DNA from: Haloferula rosea
GTDB taxonomy: Bacteria; Verrucomicrobiota; Verrucomicrobiia; Verrucomicrobiales; Akkermansiaceae
Direction: 5' to 3'
Length of the DNA stretch: 64,000 nucleotides
NCBI RefSeq assembly: GCF_016595525.1
Contig: NZ_JAENII010000013.1
Coordinates: 78,148 to 142,147 of the forward strand
Shown: positions 1 to 9,090 of the stretch, in pieces
Layout of the letters: every line of letters starts with the position of its first letter
Position numbering within the stretch: the first letter of the stretch is position 1
The notes under the pieces: model-generated
What the model saw: the letters and a program-made list of their open reading frames with translations, nothing else
Database searches by the model: none
Told to the model about the DNA's origin: nothing
Made by a program: the position numbers and the translations under genes

Positions 1-544
1 CCTTGAGCACCTCCTGTTTCTCCTCGTTAAGAACGAGTTCCTTCGGTGAGACCTTCTTGTCCGGCATGAACTGGGCGTAGAACTGACGGGCGACCTTCTT
101 CGAGGCGGCGGGGTCCTTGCCTTCGGGAACGAGAACGGCGAATTCGCGCTGGACGCTCCAGCCGGTGTCCTGGAGCTCGGCGCCGGAATACCAAACTGCG
201 GTGCCGTCCTGCTCGGGGACCTGGTCGGCGCGCAGGCGGGCCTTGGAAAGCAGGCAGTCGCTCATCGGGTCGCTGAATCCATCGAGGTGACCCGATGCCT
301 TGAGGACCTGCTGCATGGTGAGGATGGAGCCATCCATGCCGAGCACATCGTCACGTTCCTGCACGGTCTTGCGCCACCAGTAGTCCTTGAGATTGCGTTT
401 CAGCTCGGCGCCGAGCGGGCCGTAGTCCCAGCATCCGTTCAGTCCGCCGTAGAGTTCGCCTGCTTGGAAGATGAAGCCGCGGCGTTTGCAGAGGGAGACG
501 ATCTTCTCCATCTTCTCGGGGTCGGTGTGGTCCTTGTTAGCCAT
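1..544 (-). CDS. glyS: Glycyl-tRNA synthetase, dimeric type (N-terminal part)
   Basis: This gene runs off the left edge, so only the first 181 residues are seen. It should charge tRNA-Gly with glycine in the cytoplasm. The start of the protein is typical of the single-chain class II (alpha2) enzyme: after a short leader comes [13 protein letters not shown], then the [20 protein letters not shown] block, then the WWRKTV segment, which together form the class II motif 1 region. The ATG at 542-544 on the minus strand is the only start that gives this conserved N-terminus. The visible stretch ends in the insertion region, before motifs 2 and 3. The gene is divergent from tag. The family call is firm; the rest of the protein lies outside the window. 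Confidence 0.93.
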   Translation of the reverse strand, partial: MANKDHTDPEKMEKIVSLCKRRGFIFQAGELYGGLNGCWDYGPLGAELKRNLKDYWWRKTVQERDDVLGMDGSILTMQQVLKASGHLDGFSDPMSDCLLSKARLRADQVPEQDGTAVWYSGAELQDTGWSVQREFAVLVPEGKDPAASKKVARQFYAQFMPDKKVSPKELVLNEEKQEVLK

Positions 545-647
545 GATTCTGGTGGGGTGGATTGGTGGGCGGGGAGGAAATCAGGCTGGTGGCATCCGGG
601 CAAGGCGGGATTGCGCTTCGGGGCAACGATCTCCAGCCTCAGCGCCC

Positions 648-1199
648 ATGGAGAAGACCCGTTGCCCGTGGCTGCCGCTTCAGCACGAACTTTATGTCGA
701 TTACCACGACCACGAATGGGGGGTGGCCTCGCGGGATCCGCGGCATTTGTTCGAAATGATTTGCCTGGAGGGGGCCCAGGCCGGGCTCTCGTGGTGGACG
801 ATCCTTCAGAAGCGGGCCCACTACCGGAAGGTTTTCCACGATTTCGAGCCCGAGAAGGTCGCGGGGATGACCGATCGTCAGTTGGAGAAGCTGGTGGCGG
901 ATCCGGGCATCGTCCGGCACCGGGGGAAGATTTTCTCGGTCAGGCAGAATGCCCGTGCCTGGCTCGGACTCGAGAATCCGGTCGACTGGCTGTGGGGATT
1001 CGTCGGTGGTGAACCGATCGTCAACCGCTGGGAGCGGCTGGCCGACGTGCCGGCGAGCACTCCGGAATCCGATGCCTTGAGCAAGGAGCTGCGCAGGGTG
1101 GGTTTCACCTTCGTCGGCTCGACGACGATGTATGCCTTCATGCAGGCGGCGGGGATGGTCGACGACCACACGCTGGATTGCTTCCGCCGGAGCGAATGA
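648..1199 (+). CDS. tag: DNA-3-methyladenine glycosylase I
   Basis: This 183-residue protein should excise 3-methyladenine from alkylated DNA as the first step of base excision repair. The family's zinc ligands can be seen: Cys6 and His20 near the start (RCPW, then YHDHEWG) and the HxxxC pair in DDHTLDCFRR near the C-terminus. The core EGAQAGLSWWTIL and the VGSTTMYAFMQAAGMVDDH segment are also characteristic. The frame stays open upstream to 471, but the ATG at 648 places the CPW motif right at the N-terminus as in the family, so I take that start. It is divergent from glyS and convergent with the DUF4139 gene, with a hairpin between them. Confidence 0.93.
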   Translation: MEKTRCPWLPLQHELYVDYHDHEWGVASRDPRHLFEMICLEGAQAGLSWWTILQKRAHYRKVFHDFEPEKVAGMTDRQLEKLVADPGIVRHRGKIFSVRQNARAWLGLENPVDWLWGFVGGEPIVNRWERLADVPASTPESDALSKELRRVGFTFVGSTTMYAFMQAAGMVDDHTLDCFRRSE

Positions 1200-1200
1200 C

Positions 1201-1228
1201 GGTCCCGAAGCGCGTCGGCTCCGGGACC
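1201..1228. terminator. Hairpin between convergent genes
   Basis: GGTCCCGAAGC pairs with GCTCCGGGACC over 11 bases with one mismatch and a 6-nt loop. It begins two bases after the tag stop and lies 8 bases before the stop of the opposite gene. There is no T-tract on either side, so it may be a weak bidirectional terminator or an mRNA 3' end stabiliser. Confidence 0.4.
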
Positions 1229-1235
1229 TGGCCGC

Positions 1236-2666
1236 TTACCACGAGTAGTGGGCGGTGTAGGTGATGGTCTTCTCCTCGTCGGGCTCGAGTGGCACGGTGA
1301 ACTCGATGGTGTTGGCGTCCTTCTTCTCGGATTCCATCGACGCATTCTCGAGCTTCCAGTTCGACCAGCGCCAGAGGTGCTCGCGCACGATGATGGTCTT
1401 GGCTTCCTTCGAGCGGTTCTTGACGGTGACCTCGACGGTTTCCTTCATCCAGTTCTCCCGGTCCTTGCGGCTGAAGTCCGTGATCTTGCGCTCACCGACG
1501 AGGTCGAAGGCATTTCCGGTGTAGAGACTGAGTTCTTCATTCCGAGGGGTGTGGTCGATGTTGTTCTCGCCGACGAACTCGAGGTTCCCGTCGTCGTCAT
1601 CGGCACGATAGAAGCGCATGCGCCCGGCCGGTAGCGGCATGCCAAGACCGCTTTCCTCGTCGTTGGTGAATTCCCAGAAGATGGCGACGTCCTTGGGGAA
1701 GGTCTGGCCCTGAATCGGGTTGGTGTTTCGGCCGCCGTGGAAGCGATACATTTTGGCCGCATCATACACGTAGGACTTCTGCGCCTTCACTTTCGGGGCG
1801 CGCAGGAACTCGACCTGTTTGGTTTCCTTGTCCCGGATGGTGAGGGGCCGGGGCAGGGTGTAGAGGTGGAAGTCGTCGAAGGCCTTTTCCTCGACCTTTG
1901 CTTCCAGTGCATCCATTTCCATCATGGCGCGGCCGGCGCGTGCCATCGACATGGCGGGCTGGGGTTGGATGATGTTCACATCGCCGGCGACGAGCTTGAT
2001 CTTCGCATCGGTGAAGCCGGTGCCACTACGGTTGTCCACGGTGACCCAACCGCTGAGGGTGGCGGTTTCACCTTTTTCGGGGGCGACGAAGTTGTAGTCG
2101 GCTTCCCAGCGGAATCCCTGGCTGAGGTAGGACAATTGGGCGTCGAGTTGAGCGGCCTCCTTCGAATGGATGTCCCAGGCGAGGGTGGGGCGGAGGATGG
2201 AATCGTCCCCGAGGGTGGGGAACAGGGGCTCGCCGGGGAGTTGGAAGCGCATCTTTCCGTCCACCTCGATGATGGGGGACTGGGGCTGGCCACCCGGGAC
2301 GTGGCCGGAGCGGATGATCTTGCCCGAAGTGAGCTCGACGCGGCCATCCGGGTAGGTCTGGCGGAAGTCGATCGATTGGCCCTCGAAGTGACTGAGGAGG
2401 AGCGAGCGGCTGACGGGATCGTTGCGGTAGCTCTGTTCGAGGATGTTGAAGGTGACATTACCCGCGGGGTCGCGCAGCACGACCGAGTCGGCCTGCAGTC
2501 TGGCGGTGGCGCGATCGAAGGTGACGGGGTTCACGCCTGCCTTGAGGTCGAGTCCGATGGTCTCCCGGATCACGGCGAGGTCACGGTTGTAGATGGTCAG
2601 GGCGGTGTCGGCCTGGCACAGCGGCAGGCTCAGTGCGGTCAATAGAATCGAGTGTTTCATGATCAT
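1236..2666 (-). CDS. Secreted DUF4139-domain protein
   Basis: This 476-residue protein begins with a signal peptide (KHSILLTALSLPLCQA) and should be exported. The mature part opens with ALTIYNRDLAVIRETIGLDL, the pattern of DUF4139-type proteins, in which an N-terminal beta domain precedes a C-terminal beta-rich region. Here the C-terminal part carries WEFTNDEESGLGMPLPAGRMR and ends in a conserved-looking ITYTAHYSW. No catalytic residues can be named, and the function of the family is not known to me beyond its extracytoplasmic location. The start may be the first ATG (2666) or the ATG two codons later (2660), which gives a tidier signal peptide. It is followed on the same strand side by an unrelated cardiolipin synthase gene further upstream. 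Confidence 0.8.
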   Translation of the reverse strand: MIMKHSILLTALSLPLCQADTALTIYNRDLAVIRETIGLDLKAGVNPVTFDRATARLQADSVVLRDPAGNVTFNILEQSYRNDPVSRSLLLSHFEGQSIDFRQTYPDGRVELTSGKIIRSGHVPGGQPQSPIIEVDGKMRFQLPGEPLFPTLGDDSILRPTLAWDIHSKEAAQLDAQLSYLSQGFRWEADYNFVAPEKGETATLSGWVTVDNRSGTGFTDAKIKLVAGDVNIIQPQPAMSMARAGRAMMEMDALEAKVEEKAFDDFHLYTLPRPLTIRDKETKQVEFLRAPKVKAQKSYVYDAAKMYRFHGGRNTNPIQGQTFPKDVAIFWEFTNDEESGLGMPLPAGRMRFYRADDDDGNLEFVGENNIDHTPRNEELSLYTGNAFDLVGERKITDFSRKDRENWMKETVEVTVKNRSKEAKTIIVREHLWRWSNWKLENASMESEKKDANTIEFTVPLEPDEEKTITYTAHYSW

Positions 2667-2717
2667 CAGGTATTGGCGGGGCGGGGGAGGATTGTGACAG
2701 CGAAATGAACAATTTTC

Positions 2718-4148
2718 TCAGAGGATGGGCGCGAACAGCCGGGCAGTGCGGCAGGCGAGCCGGAATCCGAAGGATCGATCGTCGAGGTCGGTGAGTGCTG
2801 CTTCGCGAGCGTGGTTGAAGTCCAGTTCGAGCATGTGGGTGACTTCATCGATGAAGCCGGGGTCGGTCGAAACCGCCGAGATCTCGAAGTTCAGACGGAA
2901 CGAGCGGTTGTCGAGGTTGCCGGTGCCGATGAAGGCATAGCTGTCGTCGATGAGCATGACCTTTTGGTGGAGGAAGCCGCGGTGGTAGCGCATCAGCTTG
3001 ACGCCGTAGGGGATGACTTCCTGATAGAAGGAGAACGCGGCCAGCCAGACCATCAGGTGGTCGGCCTTCTCCGGAATGAGGATGCGGACATCGACGCCGC
3101 GGATGGCGGCTGCCTGAAGGGCGGTGAGCACGCCCTGATCGGGGACAAAGTAGGGGGATGCGATCCACAGGCGATCGCGGGCGTTGTTGCAGGCCTCCGC
3201 CACGACCAGCTGCCACGAGTCACCGATGTCGGCGGGGCCGGTCGGGATGATGGCGATGGTCTGGTCGGCGGTCTCGACGGAGCCGTTCCAGCTCAGCGGT
3301 GGGATTTCATCGGCGGCCCAGTTCCAGTCCTCGAGGAACACGAGCTGGATGGCCTGCACGGAGGGACCGCGGAGTCGCAGGTGGGTGTCGCGCCAGGCTC
3401 CGAACTTGAGATCCCGGCCGAGGTATTCGTCACCGACATTCAGTCCTCCGATGAAGGCTTCCTCGCCATCGACGACGACGATCTTCCGGTGATTGCGGAA
3501 ATTGATCTGAAGGCGCGACCACCAGCGGCGGTTCACTCCGAACGAGTGGCAGATGACTCCTGCATTGCGGAGGTCTTCGAGGTAGCTCGACGGCAGTTTG
3601 TGGGAACCGACCTCGTCGAAGAGGAAGTAGACCTTCACACCGGCGGTGGCGCGTTCGATCAGGGCTTCCTTGAACTTCGTGCCCACCCGGTCGTTCTTCA
3701 CGATGAAGAAGTTGACGAGGATGTAGTGCTTCGCGCTGGCCATCGAGCGGAAGATCGATTCGAAGGTGAGGTTTCCGTCGACCAGGATCTCGGCTTCATT
3801 TCCCCGTGTGAATGGGAGCCCACCGAGCAGCTCCGCAGCTCGACTGAATACCCCGGCAGGCTTGAATTCGTAGTGCTTCAGCCGCTCCTTCATCCCGCTC
3901 GAAAGTCGTTCGAGCTCCTGGTCCTCCTTTCGGCGAGCATGGACGTAGCCGGTGAACTTCTTCCGCCCGAACACCCAGTAGGAGGGGATGGCGACCCATG
4001 GAGCAACGACCATGCAGACGATCCATGCGATGGTGCCCTGAGCGGTCCTGCCGTGCATGATCACATGGATGACGTGGGCGAGACCCGCGACGTGCAAGCA
4101 CAGCAGGCCGATGGCGGTGAGGCCGGGGATCCATTCCCATGGGTTCAT
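2718..4148 (-). CDS. cls: Cardiolipin synthase (first copy)
   Basis: This 476-residue membrane enzyme should join two phosphatidylglycerol molecules into cardiolipin plus glycerol. It has two N-terminal membrane segments (about residues 5-25 and 35-55), a linker with GYVHARRKEDQELE, and two phospholipase D domains. Each has an HxKx4D motif: NHRKIVVVD with GGLNVGDEY, and HQKVMLIDD with GTGNLDNRSFRLNFE. This is the ClsA-type layout. The start codon lies 9 bases inside a longer plus-strand reading frame of the DUF2721 gene, one reason to place that gene's start downstream at 4247. A second cls lies at 46362-47867, so the genome has at least two; which one dominates cannot be told from sequence. 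Confidence 0.92.
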   Translation of the reverse strand: MNPWEWIPGLTAIGLLCLHVAGLAHVIHVIMHGRTAQGTIAWIVCMVVAPWVAIPSYWVFGRKKFTGYVHARRKEDQELERLSSGMKERLKHYEFKPAGVFSRAAELLGGLPFTRGNEAEILVDGNLTFESIFRSMASAKHYILVNFFIVKNDRVGTKFKEALIERATAGVKVYFLFDEVGSHKLPSSYLEDLRNAGVICHSFGVNRRWWSRLQINFRNHRKIVVVDGEEAFIGGLNVGDEYLGRDLKFGAWRDTHLRLRGPSVQAIQLVFLEDWNWAADEIPPLSWNGSVETADQTIAIIPTGPADIGDSWQLVVAEACNNARDRLWIASPYFVPDQGVLTALQAAAIRGVDVRILIPEKADHLMVWLAAFSFYQEVIPYGVKLMRYHRGFLHQKVMLIDDSYAFIGTGNLDNRSFRLNFEISAVSTDPGFIDEVTHMLELDFNHAREAALTDLDDRSFGFRLACRTARLFAPIL

Positions 4149-4246
4149 GGAGAGACGTTAGGCGGGTTTGGAGGAGAAGGAAAGGATTCGGGGCGGGTTC
4201 GATCTTTGTGGTCGGCCTGGGGGCGGTTGGGGGATTGAATGGGGGC

Positions 4247-4642
4247 GTGACCTTGGATGTATCCACGCCCGCACTGCTGTTTCCGGCGATCAGTCTGCTG
4301 TTCCTTTCCTTCACGAACCGCTTTCTGCATCTGGCGGCCCTGATTCGGCAGCTCTATCGCGATTGGTTGGACAAGGAGGATGAACGCTTGCTGGCCCAGA
4401 TCGCGAATCTACGGCGACGGCTGATCCTGATCCGCTGGATGCAGTTTCTCGGGGCCGTGAGTCTGTTCCTGTGTGTGGTCTCGATGGTCGCGGTGATGGC
4501 GACGTTGCAGGTGCCGGCGCAGGGGGCGTTCTGGGGGGCGCTGGTGCTGATGGGGGCCTCGCTGGCTTGCCTGATGGTGGAGGTATGGATCTCCGGTGGC
4601 GCACTGCGGATCATGCTGCGGGAACTGGAAGAGGGGCAATGA
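4247..4642 (+). CDS. DUF2721 membrane protein
   Basis: This is a 131-residue membrane protein. Near its start is the family hallmark TPALLFPAISLLFLSFTNRF, followed by a basic cytoplasmic stretch (RLILIRWMQ) and two further membrane segments before a charged tail. The frame is open back to 4139, but that would overlap the divergent cls start and add a leader not seen in the family. I prefer the GTG at 4247, six bases after a -10-like TTGAAT (4235-4240), an arrangement seen at several genes in this window. No -35 is convincing. The molecular role of DUF2721 proteins is not established. Confidence 0.75.
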   Translation: MTLDVSTPALLFPAISLLFLSFTNRFLHLAALIRQLYRDWLDKEDERLLAQIANLRRRLILIRWMQFLGAVSLFLCVVSMVAVMATLQVPAQGAFWGALVLMGASLACLMVEVWISGGALRIMLRELEEGQ

Positions 4643-4736
4643 GGCTTTTGAGTCGGCGGCTGAATCGGCTCGGGCTTTGCGGCGAGCTGAAGCTCGCGGT
4701 CCAATAGGAGCGGCTGTCGGTAATCGGGCCGAGTGG

Positions 4737-4765
4737 TGGACAGGAGTGTCCACGCTCACTAGGCT
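4737..4765 (+). promoter_or_regulatory. Putative promoter of xseA, leaderless geometry
   Basis: TGGACA (4737-4742) and TAGGCT (4760-4765) are 17 bases apart, and the GTG of xseA starts only 6 bases after the -10. Transcription would then begin at or near the start codon. The -35 also lies within a small hairpin, GTGGACA/TGTCCAC with a 4-nt loop (4736-4753). Confidence 0.45.
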
Positions 4766-4771
4766 CCGGGC

Positions 4772-6142
4772 GTGGAGCTATTTTCATCAGGCAAGCCGTC
4801 GGAACCGAAGGCGCTGAGTGTCACCCAGCTGGTCCGGCGGATGAAAAATCTGCTGGAGATCGAACTGGGTGAGCAGTGGGTGGAGGGTGAGGTTTCGAAC
4901 TTGCGCAAGCAGGGGAGCGGGCACTGGTATTTCTCGCTGAAGGACGAGCGGGCGCAGATTTCCTGCGCGATGTTCGGAGCACGTCGGAAGCCGGGAGCGG
5001 AGGTGCTGGAGGACGGGGTGAAGGTGCGGGTGTTTGCCGAGCCGAGTGTTTACGAGGCGCGTGGTCAGCTGCAGATCATCGTCGCCAAGGTCGAGCGGGC
5101 GGGCTTGGGGGAGTTGCAGGCGCGCTTCGAGGCCCTGAAGCGGAAGCTGGATGCGGAAGGGCTGTTCGCGGCGGAGCGCAAGAAGCCGCTTCCGGGGTTT
5201 CCGCGGACGATCGGGCTGGTGACTTCGGGGACCGGTGCGGCCATTCGCGACATGGCGCAGGTCCTCGAGCGCCGGGCGCCATGGGTGCAGCCGGTGATTT
5301 TCCCGGTCAGGGTGCAGGGCAAGGGGGCGGAGCGGGAAATCGCGGCCGCCATTCGCCAGCTGGGACGGGCCGCCGAGCATGGCTTGCCCGAGTGCGATCT
5401 GTTGATTGTCGGTCGGGGTGGGGGCTCACTGGAGGACCTTTGGAATTTCAACGAGGAGGTCGTCGCCCGGGCGATCGCGGAATGCCCGATCCCGGTGATT
5501 TCGGCGGTGGGGCATGAAATTGACTTCACGATCTCGGATTTCGTCGCCGACCTCAGGGCGCCGACGCCGAGTGCCGCGGCGGAGCTGGCGGTGCCGGACA
5601 GCGCCGAGCTGCGCTCCCGGTTCGAGATGCTGGGGCGTCGGATGCGGCGGCGAGTCGGGGACCGGATCGGTCGGCTGGATCTCGTGCTGGAGAATGCGCG
5701 GAGGGGAGTCCTTTCGAGGGGGGGCGAGCGTCTCCTGAGGGAGCCTGTGATGAGGTTGGATCAACTTGGGGCGAGACTTCGTGCGGCGGTGGAGGTGGCG
5801 TGGAAGGAGCAGGTGCAGAGGCTGAATGGATCCAAACGTGCCCTTGAGGCACTGCGGCCGGAGCGCCAGATTGCGCAGCGGATTCAGAGTCTGGATGCAA
5901 TCGGCGGGCGTCTGACTCGCGCGACCCAGACGCGGGTGGTGGAGCTGGAGGAGCGTCTGGGGCATCTGGGTGGGTTGCTGCGTGCGCTCGGCCCGGAGTC
6001 AGCCTTTGAGCGTGGATTCTCGATCACGACGGATGCTGATGGGAAGATCCTGCATTCCGTGGAGGAGGTCCGGAAGGGGCAGAAGTTGCGGACGAGGTTC
6101 AAGGATGGTGTGGTGGAAAGCACTGTGGATGAGGGAGGGTAG
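4772..6142 (+). CDS. xseA: Exodeoxyribonuclease VII large subunit
   Basis: This 456-residue subunit should degrade single-stranded DNA together with XseB. The N-terminal OB fold is clear (SVTQLVRRMKNLLEIELGEQ, then WVEGEVSNLRKQGSGHWYFSLKD). The catalytic core has GLVTSGTGAAIRDM, the glycine-rich LLIVGRGGGSLEDLWNFN, and PVISAVGHEIDFTISDFVADLRAPTPSAAAEL. The C-terminal part is a long charged helical region ending in an FERGFSITTDADGKIL segment. It uses a GTG start. The stop is one base before the aat start, so the two are probably co-translated. No small-subunit gene (xseB) follows; it must lie elsewhere if present. Confidence 0.95.
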   Translation: MELFSSGKPSEPKALSVTQLVRRMKNLLEIELGEQWVEGEVSNLRKQGSGHWYFSLKDERAQISCAMFGARRKPGAEVLEDGVKVRVFAEPSVYEARGQLQIIVAKVERAGLGELQARFEALKRKLDAEGLFAAERKKPLPGFPRTIGLVTSGTGAAIRDMAQVLERRAPWVQPVIFPVRVQGKGAEREIAAAIRQLGRAAEHGLPECDLLIVGRGGGSLEDLWNFNEEVVARAIAECPIPVISAVGHEIDFTISDFVADLRAPTPSAAAELAVPDSAELRSRFEMLGRRMRRRVGDRIGRLDLVLENARRGVLSRGGERLLREPVMRLDQLGARLRAAVEVAWKEQVQRLNGSKRALEALRPERQIAQRIQSLDAIGGRLTRATQTRVVELEERLGHLGGLLRALGPESAFERGFSITTDADGKILHSVEEVRKGQKLRTRFKDGVVESTVDEGG

Positions 6143-6143
6143 G

Positions 6144-6728
6144 ATGGAGGAATGCGGCGACATCATTCCGCCCGAGGTGCTGCTTTCTGCCTACGCGCAG
6201 GGGGTCTTTCCCATGGCGGAGGAGGGTGAGCTGATGTGGTTCTCGCCGGTGCAGCGTGGGGTGATTCCCGTGGATGACCGGTTTCATGTGCCCAAGGGGC
6301 TGCGGCGTGCTCTGCGCCAGCGTCCCTTCGAGGTGCGCCGGGACACTGTGTTCGAGGAGGTGGTGAGGGCCTGTGCCGACCGCGATGAAACCTGGATCGA
6401 TGATCGGATCGTGGCGAGCTACGTGAAGCTTTTCGAACTTGGCTACGCGCACTCCTTTGAATGCTGGGATGCCGACGGACTGCAGGGTGGGTTGTACGGG
6501 GTGTCGCTGGGTCGGGCGTTTTTCGGGGAAAGCATGTTCTCGAAGAGGACGGATGCTTCGAAGGTGGCTCTGGTCGGACTGGTGGGCTGGCTGCGGGAGG
6601 GTGGATTCGAGCTGCTGGACACCCAGTGGATGACGGATCATCTGCGCCAATTCGGCGGCTACGAGGTGCCCCGGGCCGACTACCTCAAGCTGCTTCGGGG
6701 CGCGCTTTCGGACCTCGCTGTCCCATGA
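6144..6728 (+). CDS. aat: Leucyl/phenylalanyl-tRNA-protein transferase
   Basis: This 194-residue enzyme should move Leu or Phe from its tRNA to the N-terminus of proteins that begin with Lys or Arg, marking them for the N-end rule pathway. The family motifs are plain: LSAYAQGVFPMAEEGELMWF, SPVQRGVIP, DETWIDDRIVASY, GGLYGVSLGRAFFGESMFS, and TQWMTDHLRQFGGYEVPR. The frame is open to 5970, but the ATG at 6144 gives the usual length and sits one base after the xseA stop. That suggests coupling with xseA. No clpA or clpS is in view. Confidence 0.95.
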   Translation: MEECGDIIPPEVLLSAYAQGVFPMAEEGELMWFSPVQRGVIPVDDRFHVPKGLRRALRQRPFEVRRDTVFEEVVRACADRDETWIDDRIVASYVKLFELGYAHSFECWDADGLQGGLYGVSLGRAFFGESMFSKRTDASKVALVGLVGWLREGGFELLDTQWMTDHLRQFGGYEVPRADYLKLLRGALSDLAVP

Positions 6729-6836
6729 GTGGCATGCATGGGATTGCTGACGGAAACTGTTCTCGCCAATCCGGTTTCACTAGTCCTTGACCACGAGGGA
6801 TGGGGAGAACAGCTTCGCCCGGAAAATTTCCGCGAC

Positions 6837-8021
6837 ATGAACATCCACGAGTACCAAGCGAAGGAGCTTTTTGATCAATACGGCGTGCCCAGTCCGAAGG
6901 GGAAGGTGGCGTCATCGCCCGAAGAGGCATCCGCTGCGGCGGAGGAATTCGCCGGCTCCAAGCTGGTCATCAAGGCGCAGGTGCATGCGGGTGGTCGTGG
7001 CAAGGGGCACTTCAAGAACGGCTTCCAAGGTGGGGTGCATCTCATCGAGTCCCCCGCGCAGGCTGCTGAATACGCCGGCAAGATGCTCAATGAAACGCTC
7101 GTGACGGTGCAGACCGGCGAGGCGGGTCGCCTGGTTCGCAAGGTGATGGTCGCTGAAGCGGTTGACATCGAGCATGAATACTACCTCGCGATCCTGATGG
7201 ATCGTGCGACGTCCCGTCCGGTGATCGTGGCATCGACCGAAGGTGGCATGAGCATTGAAGACGTGGCTCACGACACCCCGGAGAAGATCATGCGTCAGTT
7301 CGTGCACCCGCTGCTCGGACTGCAGGGATATGAGATCCGCAAGATTGCCGCGGGGCTGGGTCTCTCCGGTGACATCGCCAAGCAGTTCGCGAAGCTGCTC
7401 AAGAATCTGTATTCGCTCTTCATCAAGTGCGATTGCTCGATGCTCGAGATCAACCCGCTGGTGACGACTCCGGACGGCCGCGTGCTGGCTCTCGACGCGA
7501 AATTCGGCTTCGATGACAACGCGCTTTTCCGTCATCCGGACATCGTCGCGATGCGCGATACCGAAGAAGAGGATCCCCGCGAAGTGGCGGCCTCCGAGTT
7601 CGACCTGAACTACATCGGTCTCGACGGCAGCATCGCCTGTTTGGTGAATGGTGCGGGTCTTGCGATGGCCACGATGGACATCATCAAGCACTACGGCGGT
7701 GAGCCGGCGAACTTCCTCGATGTGGGTGGTGGTGCTTCCAAGGAGCAGGTGACCGCCGCCTTCAAGATCATTCTCGGTGACCCGAACGTGAAGGGCATCC
7801 TGATCAACATCTTCGGGGGTATCATGGACTGCAACGTGATCGCCGAAGGGGTGGTTGCGGCCGCCAAGGAAACCGGATTGCCCCTGCCTCTGGTGGTGCG
7901 TCTGGAAGGAAACAATGTGGATGCCGGCAAGGCGACGCTGGCAGCGAGTGGTCTGAACATTGAGGCTGCGACCACGATGGCCGATGGTGCCGAGAAGATT
8001 GTCGCCGCCGTTTCCGCCTGA
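6837..8021 (+). CDS. sucC: Succinyl-CoA ligase, beta subunit
   Basis: This 394-residue subunit works with SucD to convert succinyl-CoA to succinate with formation of a nucleoside triphosphate in the TCA cycle. It starts with the invariant [12 protein letters not shown], has an ATP-grasp domain in the first 240 residues ([13 protein letters not shown] and [23 protein letters not shown]) and ends with the CoA-ligase domain ([37 protein letters not shown]). The ATG at 6837 is certain because the first residues are conserved. sucD follows after 25 bases. Nucleotide preference (ADP or GDP) cannot be decided by eye. Confidence 0.97.
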   Translation: MNIHEYQAKELFDQYGVPSPKGKVASSPEEASAAAEEFAGSKLVIKAQVHAGGRGKGHFKNGFQGGVHLIESPAQAAEYAGKMLNETLVTVQTGEAGRLVRKVMVAEAVDIEHEYYLAILMDRATSRPVIVASTEGGMSIEDVAHDTPEKIMRQFVHPLLGLQGYEIRKIAAGLGLSGDIAKQFAKLLKNLYSLFIKCDCSMLEINPLVTTPDGRVLALDAKFGFDDNALFRHPDIVAMRDTEEEDPREVAASEFDLNYIGLDGSIACLVNGAGLAMATMDIIKHYGGEPANFLDVGGGASKEQVTAAFKIILGDPNVKGILINIFGGIMDCNVIAEGVVAAAKETGLPLPLVVRLEGNNVDAGKATLAASGLNIEAATTMADGAEKIVAAVSA

Positions 8022-8046
8022 ACTTCAACGACAAGCTTACAAGACG

Positions 8047-8943
8047 ATGGCCATTCTCATTGATGAAAACACCAAGGTCCTGATCCAGGGCATCACCGGC
8101 AGCTTCGGCGGACGCCACGCATCGCTTTCCCTCGAATACGGCACGCAGGTCGTGGCAGGGGTGACTCCCGGCAAGGGAGGACAGAAGTTCGAAGACCAGG
8201 TGCCGATTTTCGACACCGTGTCGCAGGCCGTGTCCGAGACCGGCGCGACCGCTTCCGCCATTTTCGTGCCACCGCCGTTCGCGGCTGATGCCATTCTCGA
8301 AGCGGTGGATGCCGGGGTCGAGTTGGTGGTTGCCATTACCGAAGGCATTCCCGTGATGGACATGATGCGGGTGAAGGAAGCGATGAAGGGCTCCAGCAGC
8401 CGTCTCATCGGTCCGAACTGCCCTGGTGTGGTGACTCCGGGTCACGGCGACAAGAGCCACGGCGGGTGCCGGATCGGCATCGCTCCGGGCTACATCCACA
8501 AGCGCGGCAACGTGGGCGTGGTTTCCCGTTCCGGGACGCTGACCTACGAGGCGGTGTTCCAACTGACCGAGCTTGGATACGGCCAGAGCACCTGTGTCGG
8601 CATCGGCGGTGACCCGATCAACGGTACGAGCCACATCGATGTGCTGAAGATGTTCAACGACGATCCGGAAACGGAAGCCATCATCATGATCGGTGAGATC
8701 GGCGGTGATGCGGAAGCGGAAGCCGCTCGCTGGGCGAAGGAGCACTGCAAGAAGCCGATCGCGGGATTCATCGCGGGTGCCACAGCGCCTCCGGGACGTC
8801 GGATGGGACACGCCGGTGCCATCGTCGGTGGAGAAGACGACACCGCGGAAGCCAAGAAGCGCATTCTTGCCGAATGTGGGATTGCAGTGGCTGAAACGCC
8901 GAGTGACATGGCCAAGGCCTTGCTCGAGAAGTGGGGCAAGTAA
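8047..8943 (+). CDS. sucD: Succinyl-CoA ligase, alpha subunit
   Basis: This 298-residue subunit binds CoA and carries the phosphorylated histidine of the ligase. The CoA-binding start ([19 protein letters not shown]), the [11 protein letters not shown] segment and the active-site [11 protein letters not shown] (histidine near residue 255) are all present. It forms an operon with sucC and is followed by a strong terminator, so the pair is likely a closed two-gene transcript. The ATG at 8047 gives the standard N-terminus; the open frame further upstream overlaps sucC and is not used. Confidence 0.97.
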   Translation: MAILIDENTKVLIQGITGSFGGRHASLSLEYGTQVVAGVTPGKGGQKFEDQVPIFDTVSQAVSETGATASAIFVPPPFAADAILEAVDAGVELVVAITEGIPVMDMMRVKEAMKGSSSRLIGPNCPGVVTPGHGDKSHGGCRIGIAPGYIHKRGNVGVVSRSGTLTYEAVFQLTELGYGQSTCVGIGGDPINGTSHIDVLKMFNDDPETEAIIMIGEIGGDAEAEAARWAKEHCKKPIAGFIAGATAPPGRRMGHAGAIVGGEDDTAEAKKRILAECGIAVAETPSDMAKALLEKWGK

Positions 8944-8968
8944 ACGACCCGGCAATGCAGACTTTTGA

Positions 8969-9004
8969 GCAGGGTGTCCAAGCGTGGACACCCTGCTTTG
9001 TTTT
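8969..9004 (+). terminator. Rho-independent terminator of sucCD
   Basis: A perfect 12-bp stem (GCAGGGTGTCCA / TGGACACCCTGC) with an AGCG loop is followed by TTTGTTTT. It starts 25 bases after the sucD stop. Confidence 0.92.
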
Positions 9005-9051
9005 ATCCATGGGTCGGAGCCGGGAAATGGCACAAACCGAGGGTATGCCGC

Positions 9052-9079
9052 TTGAATCGGGGATGATGAGCCGTAGGGT
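9052..9079 (+). promoter_or_regulatory. Putative promoter of the DUF1294 gene
   Basis: TTGAAT (9052-9057) and TAGGGT (9074-9079) are 16 bases apart. The ATG of the next gene is 11 bases further on, which predicts an almost absent 5' leader. Confidence 0.35.
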
Positions 9080-9090
9080 TCTTGTGACTT

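Noticed and set aside
2811..4238. Long plus-strand open frame of 475 codons
   Set aside because: It lies opposite the cardiolipin synthase gene; its translation is low in complexity (rich in D, E, G and V) and lacks any motif. It is a shadow caused by high GC.
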